Source of the DNA: an uncultured Chloroflexota bacterium
GTDB lineage: Bacteria; Chloroflexota; Dehalococcoidia; Lucifugimonadales; GCA-002694895
DNA: 64,000 nucleotides
Direction: 5' to 3'
Assembly: GCA_913045935.1 (NCBI GenBank)
Contig: CAJWSY010000001.1
Span: 46,397 to 110,396, forward strand
Positions 42,189 to 52,008 of the stretch are shown here, one piece after another (positions within the stretch are counted from its first letter, which is position 1; every line of letters begins with the position of its first letter). The position numbers were made by a program, and so were the translations under genes. The notes beneath the pieces are model-generated. The model was not told the origin of the DNA and did no database searches. It worked only from the letters and a program-made list of their open reading frames with translations.

Positions 42189-43370
42189 CTAAATTTTATC
42201 TAAAGATTTGTCCAAATCATCTATTAAATCTTCGTGATTTTCTAAACCAACTGACAATCTAATCATTCCATCAGAAATTCCTGCTTCCTTTCTTCCTTCC
42301 TGCCCCAAGGAATAATGAGTTGTAGTTGCAGGATGAGTAATCAAAGATTTTGTATCCCCCAAATTATTGGAAATATCTATAATTTCTAAATTATTTAACA
42401 TTTTAAAAACTTCTTTTTTACCTCCATCTAAAATCATAGTCAACAAAGTTCCTCCTTTACTCATTTGAGATTTAATCAAGCCATATTGATCATGAGTATT
42501 TTTTGAAGGGTAAATAACTTGCTTAATTTTCTTATGCTTAAGGTAATATTCTGCCAATTTTAATGCACTATCAGATTGATGCTCTACTCTTAATTTTAAT
42601 GTCTCTAAACCTTTTAACATTATCCATGCATTAAAAGGACTTAATGAAGCACCTGTATGTCTCATATAAGGTTTTAAATGTTTTTCATAATATTCGTTAT
42701 CAGAAATTATCGCTCCACCTAACGCTCTGCCTTGACCATCGATATGTTTAGTTCCTGAATAAACAACTATATCAACACCTAATTGAAGAGGTTTTTGTAA
42801 AATTGGAGTAGCAAAAACATTGTCAATCACAACTTTTGCTCCAACTTTTTTAGCTATTTGCGAAACAGCTGCTATATCAATAATTTCTAAAGTAGGATTA
42901 GAGGGTGTCTCAAAAAAAACAGCTTTTGTATCATCATCAATAGCCTGTTCCCATTCTTCGATATTTTTACCTGATACAAAGGTTGTATTAATACCATATT
43001 TTGGGAAAATTTTTGTGAGTATTTGATAACAAGATCCAAATAAAGCTCTTGATGCAACTATTTTGTCACCTTGTTCCAAAAAACACATCATAGAAGAAAA
43101 AACCGCAGCCATCCCTGTAGAAGTTGCAAAACACTTTTCTCCACCTTCAATAGAAGCTAATCTATCTTCAAATACTTTAACTGTAGGATTCCCATACCTA
43201 GAATAAATAAACCCATCATCATCTCCCTTAAACCTTGCTTCAGCTTGTTCTGGAGAATCGTATACATAACTACTTGTCATAAAAATAGGTTCACTAGTTT
43301 CACTAAAATTAGTTCTATTCAATCCTTCTCTAATTAATTTTGTTTCTATTTTAATATTTTTTCTTTTCAT
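42189..43370 (-). CDS. metZ: O-acetyl/O-succinylhomoserine sulfhydrylase (Cys/Met metabolism PLP enzyme)
   Basis: YSRYGNPTVKVFEDRLASIEGGE, YSGTKHIDGQGRALGGAI. Confidence 0.93.
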   Translation of the reverse strand: MKRKNIKIETKLIREGLNRTNFSETSEPIFMTSSYVYDSPEQAEARFKGDDDGFIYSRYGNPTVKVFEDRLASIEGGEKCFATSTGMAAVFSSMMCFLEQGDKIVASRALFGSCYQILTKIFPKYGINTTFVSGKNIEEWEQAIDDDTKAVFFETPSNPTLEIIDIAAVSQIAKKVGAKVVIDNVFATPILQKPLQLGVDIVVYSGTKHIDGQGRALGGAIISDNEYYEKHLKPYMRHTGASLSPFNAWIMLKGLETLKLRVEHQSDSALKLAEYYLKHKKIKQVIYPSKNTHDQYGLIKSQMSKGGTLLTMILDGGKKEVFKMLNNLEIIDISNNLGDTKSLITHPATTTHYSLGQEGRKEAGISDGMIRLSVGLENHEDLIDDLDKSLDKI

Positions 43371-43381
43371 AATTTTCTCCC

Positions 43382-43411
43382 AAAAAAAAATCTCCCCTAA
43401 TCAGGAGAGAT
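43382..43411 (-). terminator. Intrinsic terminator (expression platform of the riboswitch)
   Basis: Minus-strand RNA ATCTCTCC-TGATTA-GGGGAGAT followed by a run of T; 11 nt upstream of the metZ ATG. Confidence 0.92.
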
Positions 43412-43415
43412 TCAT

Positions 43416-43532
43416 ACTCAATGTTTACCTTTAAACAGGTCACGTATGATCTGGGGCACCTTTACATTTAGGTTGCCAGATAGGATCAAAGGCCCAGTCG
43501 CCTAGCCTATCATTCTCAACGATTGTCCGAGT
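43416..43532 (-). promoter_or_regulatory. SAM-I/SAM-IV clan riboswitch aptamer
   Basis: Minus strand: P1 ACTC/GAGT; P2 GATAGG/CCTATC enclosing AGGC-GACTGG-GCCT; conserved core GGCAACC...AGGTGCC; P4-like ACCT-GTTTAA-AGGT. Located before metZ. Confidence 0.88.
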
Positions 43533-43654
43533 AATTTATCATAATTAAATAATTATTTCTACAATATTTTTTATTCATGGTCTTGTTTGAATTAAAATTT
43601 TATAAAATAATGTTACATATATTTAATTAATAAAAATAGCAAAAGGGGGAAATT

Positions 43655-44566
43655 ATGAAAATAGGATGGATAGGAGTTGGAAATATGGGAAAACCTATGG
43701 CTAAGAATCTTCAAAAATTCGCATCTGAATTCACTGTAAATGACTTAAACCAAGAATCAGCAATTGATATTTTAGAAGACGGAGGTTCTTGGGCAGATTC
43801 TCCTAAAAAATGTGCACAGGGAAAAGATCTTGTATTTATGTGTTTACCTATGCCTGAAGATGTGGAAAAAGTAGCACTTGGCGAAAATGGAATTCTGAGT
43901 GGTGTTAATAAAAATACAATTGTAATTGACTCATCAACTAATTCTTTGGCTATGGTAAAAAAATTAAATAGTGAATTCAATAAACATGATATATCTTTCA
44001 TGGATTGTCCTGTAAGCGGGGGAGTTACTGGAGCTATTGATAGAGATTTGTGTGTTATGGTCGGAGGAGAGGAAGATCTGTATAATCAACACAGTTCAGC
44101 ATTTGAAGCTATAGGGGATAAAGTGATTTATTGTGGCCCAACAGGAAGTGGTACAATTTGTAAATTATCTCATAATCTTTTTAGTGCAATGCTAATGAAT
44201 ATCACTTCAGAAGTACTGTCATCTGGGGTTAAAGCAGGAATGGATTTGGGTACACTTCTTACTGCGATCTCTAAATGTGCGTCGGGGAAAAACCCGCCAT
44301 TGGAAAATTGGATAAATTCAACTCAAAACGATTTTGCAGCAGATGAATATTCTTTTTTCCTTGAATTGGGAGCAAAGGATGTTAAATTAGCTTGTGAAAT
44401 GGGAAGAGAAAATAATGTTCCTATGGATATGGCAAATATTGCTGAACAAAATATGATTGAAGCAATGAATAAAGGTTGGGGGAAAAAAAATGCTGGAATA
44501 ATAAGAAAATTAATAGCAAATAAAGCTGGGATTGATTTCGACTATTGTCCAGGAGGTTTTGCTTAA
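43655..44566 (+). CDS. 3-hydroxyisobutyrate dehydrogenase-like NAD-binding protein
   Basis: IGWIGVGNMGKPMAKNL, FMDCPVSGGVTGA, GPTGSGTICKLSHN. Confidence 0.9.
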   Translation: MKIGWIGVGNMGKPMAKNLQKFASEFTVNDLNQESAIDILEDGGSWADSPKKCAQGKDLVFMCLPMPEDVEKVALGENGILSGVNKNTIVIDSSTNSLAMVKKLNSEFNKHDISFMDCPVSGGVTGAIDRDLCVMVGGEEDLYNQHSSAFEAIGDKVIYCGPTGSGTICKLSHNLFSAMLMNITSEVLSSGVKAGMDLGTLLTAISKCASGKNPPLENWINSTQNDFAADEYSFFLELGAKDVKLACEMGRENNVPMDMANIAEQNMIEAMNKGWGKKNAGIIRKLIANKAGIDFDYCPGGFA

Positions 44567-45558
44567 ACTATCTTTATTAATAATTTACCAAAATTTTTAC
44601 CTTTCATCATTCCTATAAATGTACTAGGAGCGTTTTCTATTCCTGATACTATATCCTCTTTATATTTAATTTTACCCTCAATTAACCATTGTGATAATTT
44701 AGTCAAACCCTCATGATATCTTGATTTGAATTGAAAAACTAAAAATCCTGTCATTGATGCTTGGTTTATTAATAAACTACTTCCTATTCGAGGTCCGTTT
44801 TCATTTTCTTCTAAATTATAGAGAGAAATTTGTCCACAGACAGCAATTCTTGCACCAACTGACAAATTAGAAATCACATTATCAGAAATTTCTCCACCAA
44901 CATTGTCAAAGTAAATATCTACTCCATAAGGGGCATACTCAGAAATTTTACTCAAAATATTATCAGACTTATAATTTATAACAAAATCAAAGCCGAGCTC
45001 ATCTAAACAATAATCAGTTTTAATATCTGAACCTGCTATTCCAATAACTTTACATCCCATCAATTTTGCGATTTGCCCAACAATTGCTCCAACAGCACCA
45101 GATGATGCTGAAACTACAACTGTCTCTCCAGGTTTTGGAGAACACACATCTAAAAATCCAAAATATGCGGTTAGCCCAGGCATTCCTAAAATTCCTAAAG
45201 AAGTTGAAATAGGTGCTAATTCTGAGTCGATTTTCCTTGCGCTGATTGCATCAATTTTTCCATATTTTTGCCACCCTATATGTGCAGTTGCGTAATCTCC
45301 TTCATTAAATAATTTACTTTTGCTTTTAATTACTTTACCCACTACTTCTCCTGTAATAACACCTCCAAGTTTTATTGAAGGTGCATAAGATTTGGAATCA
45401 TTCATCCTTCCTCTCATGTAAGGATCAAGAGATAAATAGTGAGCTTCTATTAAAATTTCTCCTTCATCAAGTTCAGGTAATGGGCTTTCAATCCATTTAA
45501 AATCACTTTCTTTTGGATAACCTATTGGCCTTCTATTCAATACCCATGCATTATTCAT
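44563..45558 (-). CDS. NADP-dependent MDR oxidoreductase (YncB/curcumin reductase type)
   Basis: SLDPYMRGRM, VSASSGAVGAIVGQIAKLMGCKVIGIAGS, YFDNVGGEI. Confidence 0.9.
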   Translation of the reverse strand: MNNAWVLNRRPIGYPKESDFKWIESPLPELDEGEILIEAHYLSLDPYMRGRMNDSKSYAPSIKLGGVITGEVVGKVIKSKSKLFNEGDYATAHIGWQKYGKIDAISARKIDSELAPISTSLGILGMPGLTAYFGFLDVCSPKPGETVVVSASSGAVGAIVGQIAKLMGCKVIGIAGSDIKTDYCLDELGFDFVINYKSDNILSKISEYAPYGVDIYFDNVGGEISDNVISNLSVGARIAVCGQISLYNLEENENGPRIGSSLLINQASMTGFLVFQFKSRYHEGLTKLSQWLIEGKIKYKEDIVSGIENAPSTFIGMMKGKNFGKLLIKIV

Positions 45559-46508
45559 ATTAATCCCTTTTGAGAAATAATCTCATCAACCATTCGCGGG
45601 TCAACTAAACTTCCTGTAATTACAAAGCAAATTTTTGATAAATCAGGAAATTTGTCACGATACTCGAAAAACCCTGCCAATGTTATGGCTGCAGAAGGTT
45701 CTACTAGCATATTTTCATGATCTATAAATGATTTCATTGATCTCATAAGTAATTTCTCTTCAACTAGCAATACATCATCAATAAATTCTTTGACTCGATT
45801 TACAGAATCCAATACAGGTATCCTAACCGATAATCCATCAGCAATAGTATCAGCTGTTTGATTTTCATAATCCTTATTATTTAAAGCTAAAAACATGGAC
45901 GGAGATTCAGAAGGTACTAATCCTATGATTTTTGTACATTTATTTTTATCTTTAATCGCTTTGCCAATTCCTGAAATTAAGGATCCATTTCCGATAGGAA
46001 CAAAAACGTAATCAAATTCAGAATCAACTATTTCAGTACCTATTGTTTCTGCGCCTATATGCATTCCTGGCAATTTACCATCTTCTAAAAATAATAAATC
46101 TGTATCTTCAGCATACTTTTTTGCATTTAACTTGGCATCATCAAAATCTTTTCCGATTTTTACTACTTCTGATCCAGATAATTTTATACGTTCTACTTTA
46201 GATATATTTGCATCTTCGGGTACGAAAATAACAGAATCAATTTTATTTCTTTTACATGCCTCAGCTATTGCTAATCCATAATTACCTGCAGAAGCTGCGA
46301 CAATTTTTTTCACATTTCTATCAGACTTAACTATGTCTCCTATTACACTAAGAGCTCCTCTGATTTTAAAAGATTTAACCGGCGTGCAATCTTCTCTTTT
46401 TAACCAAATATCAGCATTTAACAAATCACTTAATACATTAGCTTTGAACAACGGAGTTGGAGTCCATGGCTCATTATCTATCATTGAATACATGTCATTT
46501 TCATTCAA
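45555..46508 (-). CDS. Threonine/serine dehydratase-like PLP enzyme
   Basis: DIWLKREDCTPVKSFKIRGAL PLP-Lys motif, AASAGNYGLAIA, PIGNGSLISG. Confidence 0.87.
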   Translation of the reverse strand: MNENDMYSMIDNEPWTPTPLFKANVLSDLLNADIWLKREDCTPVKSFKIRGALSVIGDIVKSDRNVKKIVAASAGNYGLAIAEACKRNKIDSVIFVPEDANISKVERIKLSGSEVVKIGKDFDDAKLNAKKYAEDTDLLFLEDGKLPGMHIGAETIGTEIVDSEFDYVFVPIGNGSLISGIGKAIKDKNKCTKIIGLVPSESPSMFLALNNKDYENQTADTIADGLSVRIPVLDSVNRVKEFIDDVLLVEEKLLMRSMKSFIDHENMLVEPSAAITLAGFFEYRDKFPDLSKICFVITGSLVDPRMVDEIISQKGLI

Positions 46509-48687
46509 TTGCTTCTCCTACTTTAAATTGTATGTTTTTATAACTATCTTCAAACTCTCTAATCAGTATATATTTATTCACTGGTACATTCTTGAAATTT
46601 TGAGGTTTATCAGAGCTAGGCCAAATAATTTCTAAATCAACAATATTGTCACAAGTATTTAATCCTATAGTTTGGATAAATGAAGATGAACCAAAACTTC
46701 CTCCATTATCAACTATTGAATTATAAATTATTTCATTTCCACAATTTAGTGTGATTTTTGTACCTACAATTGTTTTTTTATTACTTCTCTTTAATATGAT
46801 TCCAATCCAATTATTACTATTACCAGGATTCTCATATAACAAATTAGTAAACCCATCAGACAAATAAAATCCTCCCATTTGCTCAAATATATCTAAATCA
46901 CCATCAAGATCAAAATCTGCAAATCCTATACCATGTCCTTTTTGTAAATGTCCCAAACCATAAGAATGTGTTTCATCTATAAAATTCAATCCTTTATTAT
47001 TTATATAAAATGCATTTGGGATAATTGAATCTATATATGGGTACCCCGTACCAAAATAAATATCTTCATATCCATCGTTATTTAAATCACCATAATTACC
47101 ACCCATAACAGAGTGCACTTTATTCAAATTTAATTTTTTTGAATTTTCTTCAAATCTTCCTTTTCCGTCATTAGTAAATATTTTTATTGAATAATCTTCA
47201 TCAATATCATCTTGATAACTTTTAATAGATTTTACTATCCCATACTCATATCCGGAAGATAAAATATCTAAATCCCCATCATTATCATAATCCCAAAACC
47301 AAGAAGTAAAACTATAGTAAGGATTAGTAATTTGTAATTCAGTAGCAATATCAACAAATTTATTGTTTCCAAAATTTTTATACAATCTATTTCCACCTGC
47401 ATAATTTGAAACAAATAAATCTATGTAGCCATCATTGTCGTAATCCCCCCAATCCGCAGATTTACAATATCTATTATTTTGGGGCGACAAATTCCCAGAA
47501 ACATCCACAAATTTATTATTTTCATTAATAAATAATTTGCTAGGATATTTGGGAATTTGATTTTCATCAATTTCAGATTCATTGCAACTAAACAAATCTA
47601 AATCGCCATCATTATCATAATCTCCCCAAGCTGCTGATTGTGATGGGTAAGCATAATTCAGCAAACCAACTTCCTCAGTAACATCTGTAAAAGTCAAATC
47701 TTTATTATTTCGTAACAAAGTATTTATCATTTCTCCTTCTTCAGAAAGCCATCCGCCTCTCATGACATATATATCTACATAACCATCATTATTGTAATCT
47801 GTACTTACTATGTTTAACCCCCCCAATTGTTTATTCAAATTTGATTCATTTGTTATTTCTACAAAACCCTCAATACCTCTATTTAAATAAAATTTCATCG
47901 AAGAACATGGATTCCAAGAAGAAGTAATAATATCTGAAAATCCGTCGTTATTAAAATCATCAAATATAACTCCACCAGCCAAATCAACATTATAGATTCC
48001 TAAATTTACCGATATATCTTTAAATTTAATTTTATTATTAGAATTTTTAGTTTTAGAAATATCAATAAGTAAATCTCTGTCAACTAAATCAGGATATGAC
48101 CCAAGGTTCATGTGAGTAACATTTAGTAACCATTTTGCTTTAATGTTTTCAGGATCAATTAAGATCAATTCACTCAAAATATTCAAAGCTTCTTTTGAGT
48201 AATTTGGTTTTTGGTGTGCATAATTTTGATCAATTGGTAACTGACAAATTATAGATCCGCCGGGTATTACACAATTTTCATACTCAGCAGATTTAAGATA
48301 TATCAAAGCTGCAGTTTCGAGTGTTACAATCTTTGACACCTCGTCCATCCTAGCTAAATTATCTTGTTGTAAAAATTTATTTATAATTTTTCTGGAATTT
48401 TCAAAATTCCCCAATCTCAACTCAGAATTAGCTAGTCCTATATTTGCAATCCACAAATTATATTCATCTTTTGCATTATTGATTTTTGTTTGCCAAATCT
48501 TACTTTGATTAGTTCCTATATACTTATTCGAGCTATTTTTTAATTTTTCGCAATATGAATTAATACTATCTAAGACAAAACCTTTATCAGAAATGTTAAA
48601 GTAATTTAAACTAAAATTTAATCCAAATAAAAATATAATAATTACAGACGAAATTACTAACAAATATGTAAATTGCTTATTAAACAT
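46501..48687 (-). CDS. Membrane-anchored CRTAC1-like protein: N-terminal TM, TPR-like helical region, VCBS/FG-GAP repeats, ASPIC/UnbV C-terminus
   Basis: Repeated FDDFNNDGFSDI / DYNNDGYVDIYVMR / GDYDNDGDLDLF / DFDLDGDLDIFEQMGG; C-terminal NNWIGIILKRS...SSFIQTIGL...LEIIWPSS. Confidence 0.88.
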   Translation of the reverse strand: MFNKQFTYLLVISSVIIIFLFGLNFSLNYFNISDKGFVLDSINSYCEKLKNSSNKYIGTNQSKIWQTKINNAKDEYNLWIANIGLANSELRLGNFENSRKIINKFLQQDNLARMDEVSKIVTLETAALIYLKSAEYENCVIPGGSIICQLPIDQNYAHQKPNYSKEALNILSELILIDPENIKAKWLLNVTHMNLGSYPDLVDRDLLIDISKTKNSNNKIKFKDISVNLGIYNVDLAGGVIFDDFNNDGFSDIITSSWNPCSSMKFYLNRGIEGFVEITNESNLNKQLGGLNIVSTDYNNDGYVDIYVMRGGWLSEEGEMINTLLRNNKDLTFTDVTEEVGLLNYAYPSQSAAWGDYDNDGDLDLFSCNESEIDENQIPKYPSKLFINENNKFVDVSGNLSPQNNRYCKSADWGDYDNDGYIDLFVSNYAGGNRLYKNFGNNKFVDIATELQITNPYYSFTSWFWDYDNDGDLDILSSGYEYGIVKSIKSYQDDIDEDYSIKIFTNDGKGRFEENSKKLNLNKVHSVMGGNYGDLNNDGYEDIYFGTGYPYIDSIIPNAFYINNKGLNFIDETHSYGLGHLQKGHGIGFADFDLDGDLDIFEQMGGFYLSDGFTNLLYENPGNSNNWIGIILKRSNKKTIVGTKITLNCGNEIIYNSIVDNGGSFGSSSFIQTIGLNTCDNIVDLEIIWPSSDKPQNFKNVPVNKYILIREFEDSYKNIQFKVGEAIE

Positions 48688-51600
48688 ATGAAACTTTTGA
48701 ATTTAAATATTAATATACACAAAAAAAGATTGATTGGCATAATATTAATCCTGATTTCTACGCCTTTGTTTTTCTTTTTAAACAGGTTCCAAAAGTTGGG
48801 AACTATTAAAGAGGAATTATTTACAGCAGCATCAAGAAAAGGAGAGTGTTTTCAAGGTTTTTGTGTTGGAGGCGATCCTGATGCAACTCTTATTTCTAGG
48901 TGGATTAATTTTTCTTTCGAATACTTAGAGTTAGTTTTATTAGGAATGATTTTTGCTTTTGTCATTGCAGGAATTGTAGAATCTTTTATTTTTCCAAGAA
49001 AAGAAAATACAAGATTTTTCGAACCAGGAATCAAAGGGGCAATAAGGGGTTATATCATTGCTCCCGCACTTAATTTATGTTCTGCCTGCATTGTTCCAGT
49101 TGTAAATTCATTAAAAAACAAAGGGTCTTCCCTTGAATCTGTAATTGCTTTAGCCCAAGGATCCTCTACATTAAATTTCTTATCAATAATAATGATTTTT
49201 ACAATATTTAGCTCTGAATTAGGTTTGAATAGAATTATAGCAGGCGCAATAAGTGTATTTTTATTTGGACCTATAATCTCTCGATTAACATACGGATTAA
49301 ATCAAAAAAATGAAATTCCCAATACTATTCCATCTTTATCTATAGAAAAAAACATTTCTTTTACCAAATCCATCAAAGAAGGATTAAAAGATTTTTTCGA
49401 TATAACAAAATCAAATGTAATTAAACTAGGGCCAATAATGATAATAGCTGGATTTATAGCCGGTTTAATAATTCAATTTCTATCTGCGGAAACCATCAAT
49501 GAATATTTAGGAAATAATTTTAAAGGAGTAATCATTGCTAGCACTATAGGCGTTCTAATTAATGTTCCTCTGTTATTTGAAATCCCTTTAGTAGTAACAT
49601 TACTTTTACTTGGAATGGGGATAGCCCCGGCATCAACGTTATTATTCACAGCTGCATCAGGTGGTCCAATTACATTTTGGGGACTAGGAAAAGTTCTGCC
49701 CAAAAGATCTGTTTTTTACTATGCTTGTTTAATTTGGATATTGGGTGTAATCACCGGATCAATTTCGATTTTCATGTCTGGTAATAATATTAGTTTGGGA
49801 ATAAAACTTACAGACAATGAACCGATAATAAAGCAAACAACATTTAACAATGATTCAGCAAATAACTTAAACAACAATAATATAAATTTATCATCTTATA
49901 CAGAAAATCAAAATTATGATAATTACGAATTTAAACCATTTAATCAATTAACATATGAACATTTCAATGGGAATACAGAAGTTTGGAATTATAGACCAGG
50001 AGTAGTGATATTTGATTTCGACAGAGATAGTGACATGGATTTTCTTATAACAAACGGCAATGAATATTCTAATTTTTTATATCAAAATGATGGTCAGAAT
50101 AAGTTTACAGATATTTCAATTGATGCAGGCTTAGGAGCTAAAAATTTTAATGCAAGTGGCGCTGTAGCGTGTGACATAAATAACGATGGATACCAAGATT
50201 TATACATTGGAGGAAAAGGATTCAATGGTGACGGACTAGATTTTAGATCTTTGCAAGATAGTAAAGAATTTATTGGTATAGAAGACAGATTATATCTAAA
50301 TTTGAAAAACGGAAAATTCAAAGATATTACCAAGTCAGCATTTGGTAACAATTTAAATTACAGATCTGCTAGCAGCATGATATGCGCTGATATAAATAAT
50401 GATGGATATTTAGATATTTATGTTACAAATCTAATTGATGAAGATTTTTTTATGTCGAGTCTTTTTTGGCCATCACATCCAGGTCATTACAACCTCCTAT
50501 ACCAAAACAATGGTAACGAAACATTTAAAGAAGTATCTAAAGAAGCCGGAGTCCAAGGACCAGAAGTAATAATGCTAAATCCAGAAGGAAAAGGAATATA
50601 TTTTAGCGACCAAAATGGTAAAGAATATATGGGATTTAATCCTTTGGTAAAAGATAAAAATTCTCATATCGTCGGAGATCCCACAGGTCCAACTCATGCT
50701 GCAGTATTTTTTGATCATGATGGTGATGGAGATCAAGATTTATGGGTAGCAAGTGATGGAGATCAACTGCATGTCTATAGAAATGATTCTTCAAAAGAAA
50801 AAATATTATTTAATCATGTTAGTAAAGAACTCAATTTAAATATAATAGGAAACTGGATGGGTTTTGCTGTATCTGATTTTAACAATGATTTAATTGAGGA
50901 TGTATTTATAACCAACGCAGGCCCCCATCAAAGAATTGAAAGAAGTGGTATAAATAGCCCTACAATTAAACCTGGCGGAGATTGTAAATATCACGAGCTA
51001 CATGAACTTGGATCCTGTTTACATTTATTTTTAATAAATCAAAAAAATAACAACTCTTTTGAAAACAAAACAGAAAAAATTCATGTTATACCATCTCCTT
51101 ATCTGCCTGCTGAAGCTACTATTAAAAATATTAAAAAAGAATCAAAAATACCTAAAGGCTTGGGAGCGTACGATTTTGGGTACGGCGTTACAGCTTTTGA
51201 TTTCAATAACGACACAATAAAAGATTTATATTGGCTTGGATCTGAAGTAGGTAGAGGTGAAGGTCCTGGTGGTAATATATATCCTTCAGCAGGCAGAATG
51301 TTGATGGGATTACCTAATTTAAAGTATGAAGATATAACTGTAAGAGCTCAACTTCTAGACATACAGGGAATCAATTACAATAAATATTTTTCAAATTTAA
51401 AGCCAAATGAAATCCCTAATGAGAAATATAATTTAAAATATAAAGTCCACACTAAATACCATGAAAATGGCAAAGGATTAGCTCACGGAGATTTGAATGG
51501 GGATGGATATGTTGATTTAATCGGTACAAATAGCAGTGGTCCAGTTTGGTCTGGTACTCTCGATGATGCTCCAGGACCATTCTTTGTATGGATTAATGGA

Positions 51601-51915
51601 GGAGGTAATAATAATTGGATAAATATTAAACTTACAGGAAGACAAGGCATTGATAAAACAGGTAGTAACTCAGATGGAGTCGGAGCTAAAGTCTTTATAG
51701 AAAGTAAAGATGCTAATAATAACAAATCTATACAAATGCAAGAAGTAAGAGCTGGCTCAAGTTATTTATCGATGAATTCAATAAATTTAGAATTTGGGTT
51801 AGGAGATATTGAAATAATAGATAAAATTACTGTAATATGGCCAAGTGGAATTACTCAAATACTCAAAAACATTAATTCCAATCAACAAATTAATATAATT
51901 GAATCACAAAATTAA
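48688..51915 (+). CDS. Fusion protein: DUF318/ArsP-like permease plus VCBS/FG-GAP repeats plus ASPIC/UnbV domain
   Basis: N-terminal TM region with NLCSACIVPVVNSLKNKG and FTAASGGPITFWGLGKVLPKRS; then DFDRDSDMDFLITNG, DINNDGYQDLYIGG, FDHDGDGDQDLWVASDG, DLNGDGYVDLIGTN; C-terminal NNWINIKLTGRQG...VWPSG-type ASPIC (VIWPSGITQ). Start placed at ATG 48688 rather than TTG 48673. Confidence 0.87.
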   Translation: MKLLNLNINIHKKRLIGIILILISTPLFFFLNRFQKLGTIKEELFTAASRKGECFQGFCVGGDPDATLISRWINFSFEYLELVLLGMIFAFVIAGIVESFIFPRKENTRFFEPGIKGAIRGYIIAPALNLCSACIVPVVNSLKNKGSSLESVIALAQGSSTLNFLSIIMIFTIFSSELGLNRIIAGAISVFLFGPIISRLTYGLNQKNEIPNTIPSLSIEKNISFTKSIKEGLKDFFDITKSNVIKLGPIMIIAGFIAGLIIQFLSAETINEYLGNNFKGVIIASTIGVLINVPLLFEIPLVVTLLLLGMGIAPASTLLFTAASGGPITFWGLGKVLPKRSVFYYACLIWILGVITGSISIFMSGNNISLGIKLTDNEPIIKQTTFNNDSANNLNNNNINLSSYTENQNYDNYEFKPFNQLTYEHFNGNTEVWNYRPGVVIFDFDRDSDMDFLITNGNEYSNFLYQNDGQNKFTDISIDAGLGAKNFNASGAVACDINNDGYQDLYIGGKGFNGDGLDFRSLQDSKEFIGIEDRLYLNLKNGKFKDITKSAFGNNLNYRSASSMICADINNDGYLDIYVTNLIDEDFFMSSLFWPSHPGHYNLLYQNNGNETFKEVSKEAGVQGPEVIMLNPEGKGIYFSDQNGKEYMGFNPLVKDKNSHIVGDPTGPTHAAVFFDHDGDGDQDLWVASDGDQLHVYRNDSSKEKILFNHVSKELNLNIIGNWMGFAVSDFNNDLIEDVFITNAGPHQRIERSGINSPTIKPGGDCKYHELHELGSCLHLFLINQKNNNSFENKTEKIHVIPSPYLPAEATIKNIKKESKIPKGLGAYDFGYGVTAFDFNNDTIKDLYWLGSEVGRGEGPGGNIYPSAGRMLMGLPNLKYEDITVRAQLLDIQGINYNKYFSNLKPNEIPNEKYNLKYKVHTKYHENGKGLAHGDLNGDGYVDLIGTNSSGPVWSGTLDDAPGPFFVWINGGGNNNWINIKLTGRQGIDKTGSNSDGVGAKVFIESKDANNNKSIQMQEVRAGSSYLSMNSINLEFGLGDIEIIDKITVIWPSGITQILKNINSNQQINIIESQN

Positions 51916-51919
51916 TAAA

Positions 51920-52002
51920 GGGGAAGTGGCGGAATTGGTAGACGCGCTTGACTTAGGATCAAGTGTTCATAGAACGTGAGAGTTCGAGTCTCTCCTTCCC
52001 CA
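51920..52002 (+). tRNA. tRNA-Leu (anticodon TAG)
   Basis: GGGGAAG/CTTCCCC acceptor, CTTGA-CTTAGGA-TCAAG anticodon arm, long variable arm, AGTTCGAGTCT T-arm. Confidence 0.93.
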
Positions 52003-52008
52003 TACTAA

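Noticed and set aside
48673-48687. TTG start of the permease-VCBS ORF overlapping the divergent gene
   Set aside because: ATG at 48688 lies in frame five codons later and is a more plausible start; the track start looks like a maximal-ORF artefact.
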